A DNA stretch of 64,000 bases from Rhodobacterales bacterium HKCCE4037 (GCA_015689645.1 WVSM01000010.1:41964-105963), one strand, 5' to 3'; shown: positions 1-8,568, counted from the first letter of the stretch. The notes: generated from the letters alone by a model not told the origin. A program made the numbers and translations.

Positions 1-837
1 GATGTGGCCACGCTCGGACAGATCAATGAGATGGGCAAGTACGTTGCGGGCCGCGGCGGGAAGAAGCGCAGGGGCCACGTCGGTGTAGATCTGGCGCGCA
101 AGCTGATCGGCCGTGGCCGGAGCGCGATCCCGAAGTGCCTTCAGGATCTGGGCCTCGCGGCCCTTCCGATGGCTGATCAACTCGGCACAGCGGTGTGCGG
201 GGTCGTGCAAAGGGTCACCATGACCAGGGTAGAACACGTATTTGTCTTCCAGCGATCCAAGCCGTGCAACCGACGCCATGAAGGCCGTCATGTCACCATC
301 GGGTGGAGAGACCAGCGAGGTAGACCAGCCCATGACGAGGTCACCCGAGAACAGCGCATCGTCCCAGGCGAAACTCAGGTGGTTCGCCATATGCCCCGGT
401 GTCTCCAGCACCTCGATCCGGCCCCATGGTCCAACGAGAGTGTCGCCATCGGCAACGGCTTCGTGCGGCGAGAAAGCCGCGTCGACCCCTTCGCCACCGC
501 CGATCAGGCCAGACGCCGCCAGGTCTTGCATCACCGGCCGGCGTCCCCAATCGGAGGGGCCAGCGGCATGAACGATCGCGCCCGTCGCGTCGGACAAGCG
601 TGCGGCAAGCGGCGAGTGGTCCAGGTGCGAATGTGTCACGAGGATCCTCGTGATCCGCTCGCCGGGCGCGAGAGCATCGAGAATAGCCGAAAGATGTGCA
701 GCTTGAGCGGGGCCGGGGTCGATCACGACGACCTCGCCGTCACCCAACAGATAAGTCTGCGTTCCGGTGAAGGTCATCGGCGACGGGTTCGGGGCGGTTA
801 TCCGGCGCAGACCCGGTCGCAAGAGATCTAACCTCAT
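1..837 (-). CDS. MBL-fold metallohydrolase, 3' end beyond window
   Basis: Metallo-beta-lactamase-fold hydrolase of the LACTB2/glyoxalase II-like type; substrate unknown. The minus-strand reading frame is open for all 279 codons visible and runs off the left edge. The ATG at 837 is followed by a strand typical of the fold (MTFTGTQTYLLG, then VVVIDPGP), the zinc motif THSHLDHS near residue 80, a second metal region with ETPGHMANHLSF near 155, SGDLVMG just after it, and YPGHGDPL near 210. The tail (RKGREAQILKAL onward) resembles the winged-helix end of LACTB2-type proteins. It is divergent from the histidine kinase at 940, with about 100 bp between starts. Family is clear; the specific substrate is not. 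Confidence 0.85.
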   Translation of the reverse strand, partial: MRLDLLRPGLRRITAPNPSPMTFTGTQTYLLGDGEVVVIDPGPAQAAHLSAILDALAPGERITRILVTHSHLDHSPLAARLSDATGAIVHAAGPSDWGRRPVMQDLAASGLIGGGEGVDAAFSPHEAVADGDTLVGPWGRIEVLETPGHMANHLSFAWDDALFSGDLVMGWSTSLVSPPDGDMTAFMASVARLGSLEDKYVFYPGHGDPLHDPAHRCAELISHRKGREAQILKALRDRAPATADQLARQIYTDVAPALLPAAARNVLAHLIDLSERGHI

Positions 838-939
838 TCCATGCCTCCGGACGATTCGGTGCGCCGGGACGGGGGCGGCGACCGCCAGCGCGTTTCGTCA
901 AACCTGTCTCATCCCCAACGAACCGTCTATAGCGGTTCC

Positions 940-2247
940 ATGAGCGTGGAACACTGGATCAAGCGATTCCTGCCCCGCGGCCTGTACGGGCGTGCGGCGC
1001 TGATCCTGATCGTGCCGGTCGTGACGATACAGCTTGTCGTCAGTTCCGTGTTCCTGCAGCGCCATTTCGAAGATGTCGCCGAACAATTGTCGACCGCGCT
1101 GAGCCTCGATCTCAACCTCATCTTGCGGACCTGGGATACAGAAGGCGAGGCGGCCGCGCGGGAAATGGCGGACGCCCTGTCGATCAGGATCGGCGCGCCG
1201 CGGTTCGACGGCGGGGTCAGCCGTTATTTCTATGATATCTCGGGCATCACGGTTGTCGATGTGCTCGAGTCCTCGATACCCGGGCTGGTTGGGATAGACC
1301 TGCGCAGCAACCAGAGCCAGGTACAGCTGCTCGTCGACCGGGGGCAGGGCGCGCCGGTCGCCTTCACGACGGCCCGCCGCCGCGCCTCATCCCCCGCGCC
1401 GCACCAGCTCCTCGTGATCATGGTGGCGACCGGCATCCTGATGACGATGGTGGCCTACCTCTTCCTGCGAAACCAATTGCGGCCGATCCGGCGGCTCGCA
1501 GGCGCGGCGGAGGCTTTCGGCAAGGGCCGTTCCGTCGATTACCATCCGTCCGGAGCGACCGAAGTCCGATCTGCCGGCCATGCCTTTCTGGACATGCGCG
1601 CCCGCATCGAGGGCCATATGGAGCAGCGCACACTGATGCTGTCGGGTGTCAGTCACGATCTGCGGACCCCCCTGACGCGGATGCGCCTGGCTCTTGGGAT
1701 GATGGACGACGGACCGGAGCGTGACGAGTTGACCGGCGACGTCGAAGAGATGGAGGCGCTCCTCAACACGTTTCTCGATTTCGTGCGGGGCGAGGCGCTG
1801 GACGACCCCGAACTTTGCGACATCGTCCGTCTGGCCACCCAAGTGGTCGAGAAGTCACGACGCGGCGGACGCACAGTGACGTTCGATCCGCCCAAAATGT
1901 CCGAGCCGGTTCTGGTGCGACCCATGGCGATCAAGAGGGCCCTGGTCAACCTGGCCTCGAACGCGCTTCGATACGGCAATACGGCCAGGGTGAGCGTAGT
2001 TTTCGAGGATCGGTCCCTTCGACTTTCGGTGGAAGATGACGGGCCGGGAATTCCCGCCGCACGCCGGGCGGAGGCCCTGCGCCCTTTCATCCGGTTGGAC
2101 GAGGCCCGCAACCAGAACAAGGGCTCCGGTGTCGGGCTTGGGCTTGCCATCGCGGACGACATCGCACGCCGTCATGGTGGGACCCTGACGTTGGGCGACA
2201 GTGCCGCCTTGGGGGGGCTCAAAGCCGAAATCAGCCTTCCGCGGTAA
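940..2247 (+). CDS. EnvZ-like sensor histidine kinase
   Basis: Membrane sensor kinase of 435 residues. Membrane segments lie at about 18-38 and 156-176, enclosing a periplasmic sensor region of about 115 residues. A HAMP-like linker follows (FLRNQLRPIRRLAGAAEAF), then the H box GVSHDLRTPLTRMRLAL with phospho-acceptor His239, an N box (LVNLASNALRYG), and G boxes VEDDGPGIP and GVGLGLAIADD. The H box is of the EnvZ type. An upstream in-frame ATG at 841 would add 33 residues with no domain character, so I chose 940. No response regulator is adjacent on the right; a partner may lie elsewhere. Signal sensed is unknown. Confidence 0.88.
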   Translation: MSVEHWIKRFLPRGLYGRAALILIVPVVTIQLVVSSVFLQRHFEDVAEQLSTALSLDLNLILRTWDTEGEAAAREMADALSIRIGAPRFDGGVSRYFYDISGITVVDVLESSIPGLVGIDLRSNQSQVQLLVDRGQGAPVAFTTARRRASSPAPHQLLVIMVATGILMTMVAYLFLRNQLRPIRRLAGAAEAFGKGRSVDYHPSGATEVRSAGHAFLDMRARIEGHMEQRTLMLSGVSHDLRTPLTRMRLALGMMDDGPERDELTGDVEEMEALLNTFLDFVRGEALDDPELCDIVRLATQVVEKSRRGGRTVTFDPPKMSEPVLVRPMAIKRALVNLASNALRYGNTARVSVVFEDRSLRLSVEDDGPGIPAARRAEALRPFIRLDEARNQNKGSGVGLGLAIADDIARRHGGTLTLGDSAALGGLKAEISLPR

Positions 2248-2443
2248 GCGGCGACGGCCCGGAACGTTTGCTGTCGTCAGACTGGCGCTGCAACAAGGCG
2301 CGGGTCGCGGCATTGGCCAGCTTCTCGTGGGCATCGGCCCGTGCCCGCCGTAGATCGCCGCCGAAACATTCCGCCCCGGCGCGGTCGATGGCGCCTGCGG
2401 AGGCCTGGTCGATCATGAAAAGCAAAAGTCTTAATCGGTTCAT
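2231..2443 (-). CDS. Small hypothetical protein (70 aa)
   Basis: Unrecognised 70-residue protein. It starts with a short hydrophobic stretch (MNRLRLLLFMIDQAS) and continues as a hydrophilic, Ala/Arg-rich probable helix (GGDLRRARADAHEKLANAATRALL). What supports it is the ribosome binding site: GGAGGG sits about 6 nt before the ATG. Its 3' end overlaps the end of the convergent histidine kinase by 17 bp. Function unknown. Coding status rests on the strong Shine-Dalgarno sequence, not on homology I can name. Confidence 0.5.
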   Translation of the reverse strand: MNRLRLLLFMIDQASAGAIDRAGAECFGGDLRRARADAHEKLANAATRALLQRQSDDSKRSGPSPLTAEG

Positions 2444-2771
2444 CTTGCACCCTCCTCATTTGGAGGGTCGCACGACTCCCACCTATCCGGTGAAGAATCG
2501 GCGTCCAGCCCGGTCCTTGTTGCAGACAGCGAGCCATTTCGGAGGCGGCTGGTCTTTTGCGCGACGGGATGCGCGCGAACCGTGCAGTGTTCCGGCGACC
2601 CGTTCGCTGCCACCAGATTAAAAATTATGTAATGATTACAATGGGCCGCTTTTTAGTCGGCGGAACGCTTTGACACTGTGACGGGGTATTTTTTGCCACC
2701 AGATTTTTCAATGCAGGCATGAAAAAACCGCCACAGAGGCGGTTTTTCTCGAGCATTAAGGGTCTGGAGGA
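2444..2771. other. Intergenic region, AT-rich in part
   Basis: No gene recognised in these 328 bases. They hold the upstream region of the 70-aa gene, an AT-rich patch at about 2618-2656 with a near-perfect inverted repeat (TGTAAT-G-ATTACA, 2628-2640), and the terminator hairpin at 2722-2748. Confidence 0.6.
2722..2748 (-). terminator. Intrinsic terminator after the 98-aa ORF
   Basis: Perfect 10-bp stem, AAAAACCGCC (2723-2732) pairing with GGCGGTTTTT (2738-2747), 5-nt loop ACAGA. On the minus strand the hairpin ends in a run of six T, and it lies 25 bp past the stop of the minus-strand ORF at 2772. It could act in both directions. Confidence 0.8.
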
Positions 2772-3068
2772 TCAGGTCGCGGGGATGCCGGAGAAACAGG
2801 CGCGGCGGTAGAAGATGCTGCCAGCGCCCCTATCATCGATCACGGGCACTATCTGCGCCGCGGTAAGCCGCGCCTTCGCCAGCTTCGGACGGCAGTTCAT
2901 CTCACCAGCGATCTCCATCAATGCTACGTGCGCATCGAGAAACCGTTCGATCTCGCCGCGTGACAGGAGGCGAACCGGACTGCCCTGCGCGTTCTTGATC
3001 GTGTGCATGTTCAAGAACGGGTTGCCGTTCTGGTCGCGGTGCCGGAGGAATTTTCGGACACCCCCCAC
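2772..3068 (-). pseudogene. Probable C-terminal fragment of a DNA-binding protein
   Basis: Open frame of 98 codons followed by a good terminator. The stretch from LSRGEIERFLDAH through AAQIVPVIDDRGAGS to IFYRRA looks like the C-terminal helix-turn-helix region of TniQ-like or related transposition/phage proteins of this family (from memory, no search). The similarity seems to extend upstream of the only internal ATG (3008), and only 20 bp separate the first possible start (GTG at 3068) from the divergent HNH gene. I therefore read it as a gene that has lost its 5' part. A short functional protein starting at 3008 remains possible. Confidence 0.4.
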
Positions 3069-3088
3069 GGCGCTATTGGTGAGGTGAC

Positions 3089-3847
3089 GTGATTACGCTC
3101 GAGACGCCCCAATCCTTCGTCACCCGCCAGGAATGCGACAAGGTTGCATTCCAGAACGGTTTTCGCCGGTCGCATGGGGAAACCGGTGGCTGGCGGCGAT
3201 ACAGCTCCACAACGGCACAGGGCTCGATCTGGCTGGCGCATGACGCGGCTGGTGGATGGCTGCTTGCCCTCGACCATGGCGGGGTGATCGGGGAACTCGC
3301 CCACCATGCCGATCCGATCGAAGGGCCGGGGCTGGCGCGCTACGCTTTTTCGGCTCTCGGTGATCTCTACGCGCTGATGCCGCGTGTCTATCAGCTCGCG
3401 GCCAGCCTGCCCGATGCTCCGCTTGTGCAATTCCAAGCAATGGTGAAAGACCTACCTACGAGCACCGAGGCCGAAAGGTTGGTCATTCAGCGGATTGGGC
3501 AGGGCGTCTTTCGCTCCGGACTGCTCGAGTATTGGCAGGGCCGCTGTCCTCTGACGGGGATCTCGGACGCGCGTCTTCTTCGTGCGTGGCACATCATCCC
3601 GTGGAAAGACTGCACGAGCGACGCCGAACGCCTTGACGTGCATAATGTGTTGCTACTCTCGGCACTCTGGGACGCCGCGTTCGACCGTGGGTTGATCAGC
3701 TTCGATGGAACTGGACGTCCACTTTTCTCGTCTAGCTTAGGCGAAGAGGCTCGTGTTGAGCTTCGCTGGAAAGTACCAATCGCCTTCACTTCCAGACACC
3801 GAGAATTTCTAGAATATTATCGAGAGCGTGTCTTTCATGGCGCATAG
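3089..3847 (+). CDS. HNH endonuclease family protein
   Basis: 252-residue protein with a GTG start. The C-terminal half has the HNH_2-type pattern: QRIGQGVFRSGLLEYWQGRC, PLTGISDARLLRAWHIIPW, then LDVHNVLLLSALWDAAFDRGLISF. The His in WHIIPW and the Asn and His of DVHNVLLL are the likely metal and catalytic ligands. The N-terminal 130 residues form a separate domain I cannot name. Such proteins are often solitary or restriction-associated nucleases; no methylase or restriction partner is beside it. Sequence becomes less GC-rich towards its 3' end and just after, which fits acquisition by transfer. Confidence 0.78.
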   Translation: MITLETPQSFVTRQECDKVAFQNGFRRSHGETGGWRRYSSTTAQGSIWLAHDAAGGWLLALDHGGVIGELAHHADPIEGPGLARYAFSALGDLYALMPRVYQLAASLPDAPLVQFQAMVKDLPTSTEAERLVIQRIGQGVFRSGLLEYWQGRCPLTGISDARLLRAWHIIPWKDCTSDAERLDVHNVLLLSALWDAAFDRGLISFDGTGRPLFSSSLGEEARVELRWKVPIAFTSRHREFLEYYRERVFHGA

Positions 3848-3938
3848 GCTGCAAAGGGCAAAGAGCGGACATTCGCTGCGGGTGCGACATTGGCGCATCC
3901 GGTGCTGGGAAACTCAGGTCACAGACCACAGGATTTCG

Positions 3939-5015
3939 CTAAACTTTATCTGCTTGGCGCGCTCGCTTCGCCTCCATCGCAAGGGAGAGCAATCGATAGA
4001 AGCCGTGGGCCATCTTTGAATAGGGCGTAAGCAGGAAGAACGCGAGAACCGCTCCGAGGTGAAGCGGGAAGAGAACAGGGACCGCGCCTGTTCCCGTGAC
4101 TGCATACAGGGCCAAGCCTGTAGCGCTCACTAGGAACAGCAAGCACACGAAGGCCATTTCCCCCCCCCACGCCGACGGAGCGCCAAGGTTGGGATCGGCT
4201 TTGGTTTTCAGCCAGCCGAGACCGGCCGTGCCGAGGCAAAGAAGGAGGCCGCCGGGAACGCCCAGAAGCTTGGGCAGGCTGAACAGGCCATATGGAGCCT
4301 CGATTCCGAAGCCGTAGTGCAGGATCGTGCCGGCGGATGTCGCGGCAAAGCACAGCAGGAACCCGTAGAGGGTTGCCTGATGGAAATGCCTGCGGGCATG
4401 GGTGAACCGGTCTTCGTCTTCGAAATTGCAGCCGTCGCCGTGGCCGCCTTCCAAGTTCTTCATCCGTCCGGCGGAGCGGATCGCCGACCAGAAGTCTGCC
4501 AATGTCAGCATGCCGCCACCGACGCTCTGCCAATAGCGGCGCAGGGAGACAGCCAATGCCGCGAGCGGCAGGAGGAAGGCCGGGGCAAAGATAGCGACCA
4601 TCAGGCCGTGGGACATGTAGGCATAGAAGCCCTCGCCGCTTTCGGGGCGCAACGTCTGGGCGAGCGCGAAGATCAGCGCAAAGCCAAGGACAAGCGCCGC
4701 CGCGATGGCCACGCCGGAGCGGTCGAACAGCGTTCCGAAACCGTTGGGCCATGCGTGGGCCTTCCAGCTATCCTGGCGCACCTCGGCCAGTGCTTTCGGC
4801 AGGTTCAGATCGAATTCGTGGGGGGCCGTGTATTGGCACGCGTAGTAGCAGCCCCGGCAATTGTGGCAGAGGTTGGCGAGATGCGTGATGTCGCCGTCCG
4901 AGAATGCGCGTTCGCGGTGCAGGGACGGAAAGACCGAGCAATAGCCCTCGCAATAGCGGCAGGCATTGCAGATTTCGGCCTGGCGGCGCGCCTCGTGGAT
5001 GAGATCAATTTGCAT
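3939..5015 (-). CDS. tcuB: Tricarballylate utilization Fe-S/membrane protein TcuB
   Basis: TcuB (CitB family), 358 residues, passes electrons from the flavin of TcuA to the membrane quinone pool. Two four-Cys clusters are visible near the N-terminus: CNACRYCEGYC (Cys16, 19, 22, 26) and CHNCRGCYYAC (Cys50, 53, 56, 60). About six hydrophobic membrane segments follow, beginning near residue 95 (GVAIAAALVLGFALIFALA). I start at ATG 5015 (MQIDLIHEAR); the longer frame to 5048 adds 11 residues inside tcuA. Its start overlaps the end of tcuA by 11 bp, so translation is probably coupled. Last gene of the tricarboxylate locus. Confidence 0.92.
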   Translation of the reverse strand: MQIDLIHEARRQAEICNACRYCEGYCSVFPSLHRERAFSDGDITHLANLCHNCRGCYYACQYTAPHEFDLNLPKALAEVRQDSWKAHAWPNGFGTLFDRSGVAIAAALVLGFALIFALAQTLRPESGEGFYAYMSHGLMVAIFAPAFLLPLAALAVSLRRYWQSVGGGMLTLADFWSAIRSAGRMKNLEGGHGDGCNFEDEDRFTHARRHFHQATLYGFLLCFAATSAGTILHYGFGIEAPYGLFSLPKLLGVPGGLLLCLGTAGLGWLKTKADPNLGAPSAWGGEMAFVCLLFLVSATGLALYAVTGTGAVPVLFPLHLGAVLAFFLLTPYSKMAHGFYRLLSLAMEAKRARQADKV

Positions 5016-6399
5016 GTTTTGCGGCCTCCCGCCCGGCAATGCGGCCAAAGACGGTTCCGATGGTCATGCCGAAGCCTGCCAGATAGCCCTGGCCGAGGAT
5101 CGAGCCCGCCATGGTTTCACCGGCAGCCCAGAGGTTTTGCACCGCCCGGTTGCCGACCGTGCATTGCGCGTTCTCGTCGACCTTCAGGCCCAGATAGGTG
5201 AAGGTCACGCCGGTGCGCAGCGTGTAGCCGTAGAACGGCGGCTCGGTGATCGGTCTGGCCCAGTTGGTCTTGGGCGGCTCAAGCCCGGACGTGGCCACGC
5301 CGTCGAGTTCGGTCGGGTGGAAACCGCTCGTGTCGCCGCAGGCCACGTTGAACGCCTCGACCGTGGCGCCGAGTTGCTTTGGAGGCAGGTCGAGCTTCTG
5401 CGCAAGCTCCCCCAGCGTGTCCGCCTTGATCGGCGGGAAGACGGACGGCATGAAAAGCTCCAGCGATTTCGCGTCGATGATGACGAAGCCCACCTGGTCG
5501 GGCTGGTTGGCGACCAGACGGCCCCAGATCGCGTAGCGCTTTGGCCAGACATCCTCGCCCTCGTCATAGAAGCGCTGCGCGTGCTTGTTGACGACGATCG
5601 AGAAGGGCACGCAATCAAGCCTCGTGACGATGCCGCCGTCGAATTTCGGGGCGCGCCCGTCGATTGCAACGGCATGGCACTGGGTCGGGTCACCGACCTG
5701 TTCAACGCCTTGGTCGAGCAGGTCTTTCAGTACCACGCCCCGATTGTAGGGCGTGCCGCGGATCAGGAAGTTTTTCGCGGCGGGCCCCCAGGCACGGGCG
5801 AGCCAATCGGTGTCGGCCTGGAACCCGCCAGAGGCCACGATCACGGATTTGGGGGAGACGCGGTGTTCTGTTCCCTGGTGGGAATAGACCACCTCCGTCA
5901 CGTGCGTGTCTTCGACTTGCAGATGGGTGACGGGTGCCTCGTAGCAGACCTCCACCCCGAGGGCCTCGGCGGTGCGGTAATAGGCGTTCACGAGGCTTTT
6001 CCCGCCACCCAGAAAGAACGCATTGGTACGCGACAGGGACAACGTGCCCGAGAGCGACGGCTGAAACCGCACGCCGTGTTCCTGCATCCACGGCAGGCAT
6101 TCCTCGGAGCTGCGGATGGCCATGCGCGCAAGGTGCTCGTCGGTCTTGCCGCCGGTGACCTTCATCAGGTCGGCGAGGTATTCCTCTTCGCTGTAGCTGT
6201 CGGTGAGGGGCCCGAGGGGGCCTTCGTGCATGCAGCGGAAATTGCGGGTGTGCCGCGAATTGCCGCCGCGATACGGCTTTGGCGCGGCTTCGAGGATTCT
6301 GACCCGCGCCCCGGCCTCCGCCGCCGTGGTCGCGGCGCAAAGGGCCGCGTTGCCACCGCCGATAACGACGATGTCCGGATCGGTTTTCTGTGTGGTCAC
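5005..6399 (-). CDS. tcuA: FAD-dependent tricarballylate dehydrogenase TcuA
   Basis: Flavoprotein of the fumarate reductase/succinate dehydrogenase flavoprotein family, 464 residues. In Salmonella, TcuA oxidises tricarballylate to cis-aconitate. Here the N-terminal dinucleotide fold is DIVVIGGGNAALCAATTAAE. The middle holds RGTPYNRGVVLKDLL and the C-terminus has the FAD-binding end NLWAAGETMAGSILGQGYLAG. GTG start at 6399, sharing GTGA with the stop of the upstream dehydrogenase gene. The pairing with tcuB makes the family call firm. The true substrate may be a related tricarboxylate, given the extra isomerase and dehydrogenase in this locus. Confidence 0.92.
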   Translation of the reverse strand: MTTQKTDPDIVVIGGGNAALCAATTAAEAGARVRILEAAPKPYRGGNSRHTRNFRCMHEGPLGPLTDSYSEEEYLADLMKVTGGKTDEHLARMAIRSSEECLPWMQEHGVRFQPSLSGTLSLSRTNAFFLGGGKSLVNAYYRTAEALGVEVCYEAPVTHLQVEDTHVTEVVYSHQGTEHRVSPKSVIVASGGFQADTDWLARAWGPAAKNFLIRGTPYNRGVVLKDLLDQGVEQVGDPTQCHAVAIDGRAPKFDGGIVTRLDCVPFSIVVNKHAQRFYDEGEDVWPKRYAIWGRLVANQPDQVGFVIIDAKSLELFMPSVFPPIKADTLGELAQKLDLPPKQLGATVEAFNVACGDTSGFHPTELDGVATSGLEPPKTNWARPITEPPFYGYTLRTGVTFTYLGLKVDENAQCTVGNRAVQNLWAAGETMAGSILGQGYLAGFGMTIGTVFGRIAGREAAKHAN

Positions 6400-7367
6400 G
6401 ACGTCCAGACCTGCGGGTTGATCATGTGGATGGGCTCACCGCCGGCATAGGCGTTCACTTCATCGAAAATGTCGCTGAACTGAAGGTCGAACTCGTCCTC
6501 GGTGACATAGCCGAGATGCGGGGTCGGAAGCACGTTCGGATGGGTGAGAAGCGGGTGCGTCGTGTCGGTCAGCGGCTCGGTGTCGAAAACATCGACGGCG
6601 GCGAAGATCCGGCCGTTGGCGATCTCGTCCTCCAGCGCGCCCTGGGCGATCAGGCCGGACCGGGAGGTGTTCACCAACAGGCTGCGCGGCGACATGAGGG
6701 AAAGGTCGTCCGCCGTGATGATGCCACGGGTCGCGGGTTTGAGGCGGACGTGCAGGCTGACAATATCGGAGGTCGCGAAGAAGGCCTTGCGGCTGTCCGC
6801 GACGCGCGCGCCGTCAGCTTCGGCCCGGGTGCGTCCGGCCTCGGACGCCCACCATTGCACCTGCATCCCGATCGCCTCGGCATAGCCGGCCACCGCCTTG
6901 GCGATCCGGCCATAACCATAAAGGCCAAGGGTCCGCCCGCGCAGCGTGCGCCCGACGCCTGCCTGCCATTGACCGCCGCGGATCGAGGCAACCTGTTCGG
7001 GAATCTGCCGGTAGCTCGCGAGCATCAGGGCCAGCGTCATTTCCGCCGCCGCGTAAGACGGTGTGTCGCTGTGCATGTTCGACGAGACGAGCACGCCGTG
7101 ATCGGTGCAGGCCTCGATATCAATGTGCGGATAGACGCTGCGCTGTGCGATCAGCTTGAGGTTCGGCAAACGCTCCAGCAAATCCCGGCCGATCCGGGTG
7201 CGTTCGCGGAACAGGACCAGCGCTTCGGCTTCGGCCAGACGCTTGGCCAGTTTTGCCGCGTCAGGCTCATGATCTGTCCAGACAGTGACGTCATGACCGG
7301 CCAGTTTTTCGAAGCAGGGCAGACCGCGGAGCGTATCGAACCAGTCATCGAGAATGTGCACCTTCAC
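6396..7367 (-). CDS. D-2-hydroxyacid dehydrogenase family protein
   Basis: NAD(P)-dependent D-isomer 2-hydroxyacid dehydrogenase, 323 residues. Nucleotide motif GYGRIA with Gly151, Gly153 and Ala156; catalytic triad Arg236 (VNTSRSG), Glu264 (FDTEPL) and His284 (PTPHLGY). GTG start at 7367 with GGGAG upstream. It is first of the tcuAB sub-operon, behind the promoter and palindrome at 7441-7480, and its stop overlaps tcuA (GTGA). A 2-hydroxyacid dehydrogenase is not part of the classical tcuABC set, so it may process a hydroxylated tri- or dicarboxylate or a by-product. Substrate unknown. Confidence 0.88.
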   Translation of the reverse strand: MKVHILDDWFDTLRGLPCFEKLAGHDVTVWTDHEPDAAKLAKRLAEAEALVLFRERTRIGRDLLERLPNLKLIAQRSVYPHIDIEACTDHGVLVSSNMHSDTPSYAAAEMTLALMLASYRQIPEQVASIRGGQWQAGVGRTLRGRTLGLYGYGRIAKAVAGYAEAIGMQVQWWASEAGRTRAEADGARVADSRKAFFATSDIVSLHVRLKPATRGIITADDLSLMSPRSLLVNTSRSGLIAQGALEDEIANGRIFAAVDVFDTEPLTDTTHPLLTHPNVLPTPHLGYVTEDEFDLQFSDIFDEVNAYAGGEPIHMINPQVWTS

Positions 7368-7440
7368 GGTTGGTCTCCCGCTGCATTCCTGTCCTTCCTG
7401 GGTTGCATTTGAGCACGTCCGGACAGGATCACTTCACCAC

Positions 7441-7458
7441 TGTATACCATGGTATACA
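7441..7458. promoter_or_regulatory. Perfect 18-bp palindrome, likely operator
   Basis: TGTATACCATGGTATACA equals its own reverse complement. It resembles GntR-family (FadR/FCD) operators, which often contain TGGTATACCA-like cores. It lies between the isomerase gene and the D-2-hydroxyacid dehydrogenase gene and covers the -10 region of the putative minus-strand promoter, an arrangement that fits a repressor. No GntR gene is in the window. Confidence 0.7.
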
Positions 7459-7480
7459 TTTTAGATCGAGACAACGTCAA
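7451..7480 (-). promoter_or_regulatory. Putative sigma-70 promoter for dehydrogenase-tcuAB
   Basis: On the minus strand, TTGACG (7480-7475) is followed after 18 nt by TATACC (7456-7451) inside the palindrome; neighbouring registers give 16-17 nt spacing. It lies about 85 bp before the GTG at 7367. Inferred from sequence only. Confidence 0.45.
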
Positions 7481-8568
7481 GCGCCGCTCCAGATTGCTTT
7501 CGGGATGTAGAGGTCGCCCTTTGCCAAGAGTCGCGCAGTGCGGATCAGGCCGGCAGAACGAAGCTCAATGCCATCGCCGTAATGCGCATAGTCGACGAGC
7601 ACTTCGATCTCACCACTTGCGTGTTCGAGGACGATCCGTGCGGGTGTTTCGTTGGGCAAGCGCGCCAGACCGTCGGCCACTGTGCCCGGTGTCAGCGCGC
7701 AGGACGCAAGGCATTGCGCACCGGTCACGGCCATTGTGGGGTGCGTTTTCCACGGCATGAAGTAGCGGGTCGCGATGGTGCCGCTATCGCGGGCCGGGGC
7801 CACAAGCCCGAACTTGGGCGTGACGGAGGTGGCCACATCGGCAATTCCCATGGCGTTCCCGGCGGCGATGCGCACGGCTTCCATGTGATCGAAGAACCCG
7901 CGATTGGCATCAAGCTCCGCCGCGCTTTCATAGCCGGTCAGGCCAAAGGCATCGGCGCGGGCGATGACCATCGGCATGGCGACATCCATGCAGGTGACCT
8001 CCACGCCTTCGAACGTGTCGCGAAGGTTTCCCGTTGGCAGGAACGCGCCCGTGGCGCTGCCGACAGTCTCCATGAATTGCAACGCGACCGGCGCGGCGGT
8101 TCCCGGCACGCCGTCGATAGCGGTGGCGCCCGCATACTCGACCGCCCCGCCCGGCGTCTGCACCGTCGCACGCACCTTTGCGCCGGTATTGACCGCATGG
8201 ATGTTGACGTTGGTCTCGTCGCCGCCGACAGGCAGCAACCCCATCTCCAGCGCCGCCGGTCCGACGCCGGAAAGGATATTCCCGCAGGTCGGTTTGAAAT
8301 CGACAAGGCGGTCCTCGACGCTCACCTGTGCGAAGAAATAGTCGATATCGGCCCAGTCATCTTCGGAGGCCGACAACATCGCGACCTTTGTCGTCACGGC
8401 CGCGCCGCCTCCGACCCCGTCGATGTTAAGCGGATGGCCGGACCCGACCGCGGCAATCAGCACGTCGGCCAGCGTCTCGAGATCTTGTGGAAGATCTTCG
8501 CGCCGCAAATAAGGCCCCCGCGACGTGCCGCCGCGCATGAACCAGAACGGGATCGCTGACTGGCTCAT
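7477..8568 (-). CDS. PrpF/GalD-family isomerase (4-oxalomesaconate tautomerase-like)
   Basis: 363-residue protein of the PrpF family, whose members isomerise double bonds in tricarboxylates: 2-methylaconitate cis-trans isomerase (PrpF) and 4-oxalomesaconate tautomerase (GalD). The N-terminus IPFWFMRGGTSRGPYL is the family hallmark. Also visible are HPLNIDGVGGGAAVTTKVAM, a conserved Cys in FKPTCGNILSGVGPAA, and THPTMAVTGAQCLASC. I start at ATG 8568, which overlaps the tctAB stop as ATGA; four extra codons upstream lie inside tctAB. Next to TcuA, which yields cis-aconitate, an aconitate or substituted-aconitate isomerase role is attractive but unproven. Confidence 0.88.
   Translation of the reverse strand: MSQSAIPFWFMRGGTSRGPYLRREDLPQDLETLADVLIAAVGSGHPLNIDGVGGGAAVTTKVAMLSASEDDWADIDYFFAQVSVEDRLVDFKPTCGNILSGVGPAALEMGLLPVGGDETNVNIHAVNTGAKVRATVQTPGGAVEYAGATAIDGVPGTAAPVALQFMETVGSATGAFLPTGNLRDTFEGVEVTCMDVAMPMVIARADAFGLTGYESAAELDANRGFFDHMEAVRIAAGNAMGIADVATSVTPKFGLVAPARDSGTIATRYFMPWKTHPTMAVTGAQCLASCALTPGTVADGLARLPNETPARIVLEHASGEIEVLVDYAHYGDGIELRSAGLIRTARLLAKGDLYIPKAIWSGA

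Noticed and set aside
4..831. Long open frame on the plus strand at the left edge (275 codons)
   Set aside because: It lies antisense to the MBL-fold hydrolase, whose zinc motif and fold are clear on the minus strand.
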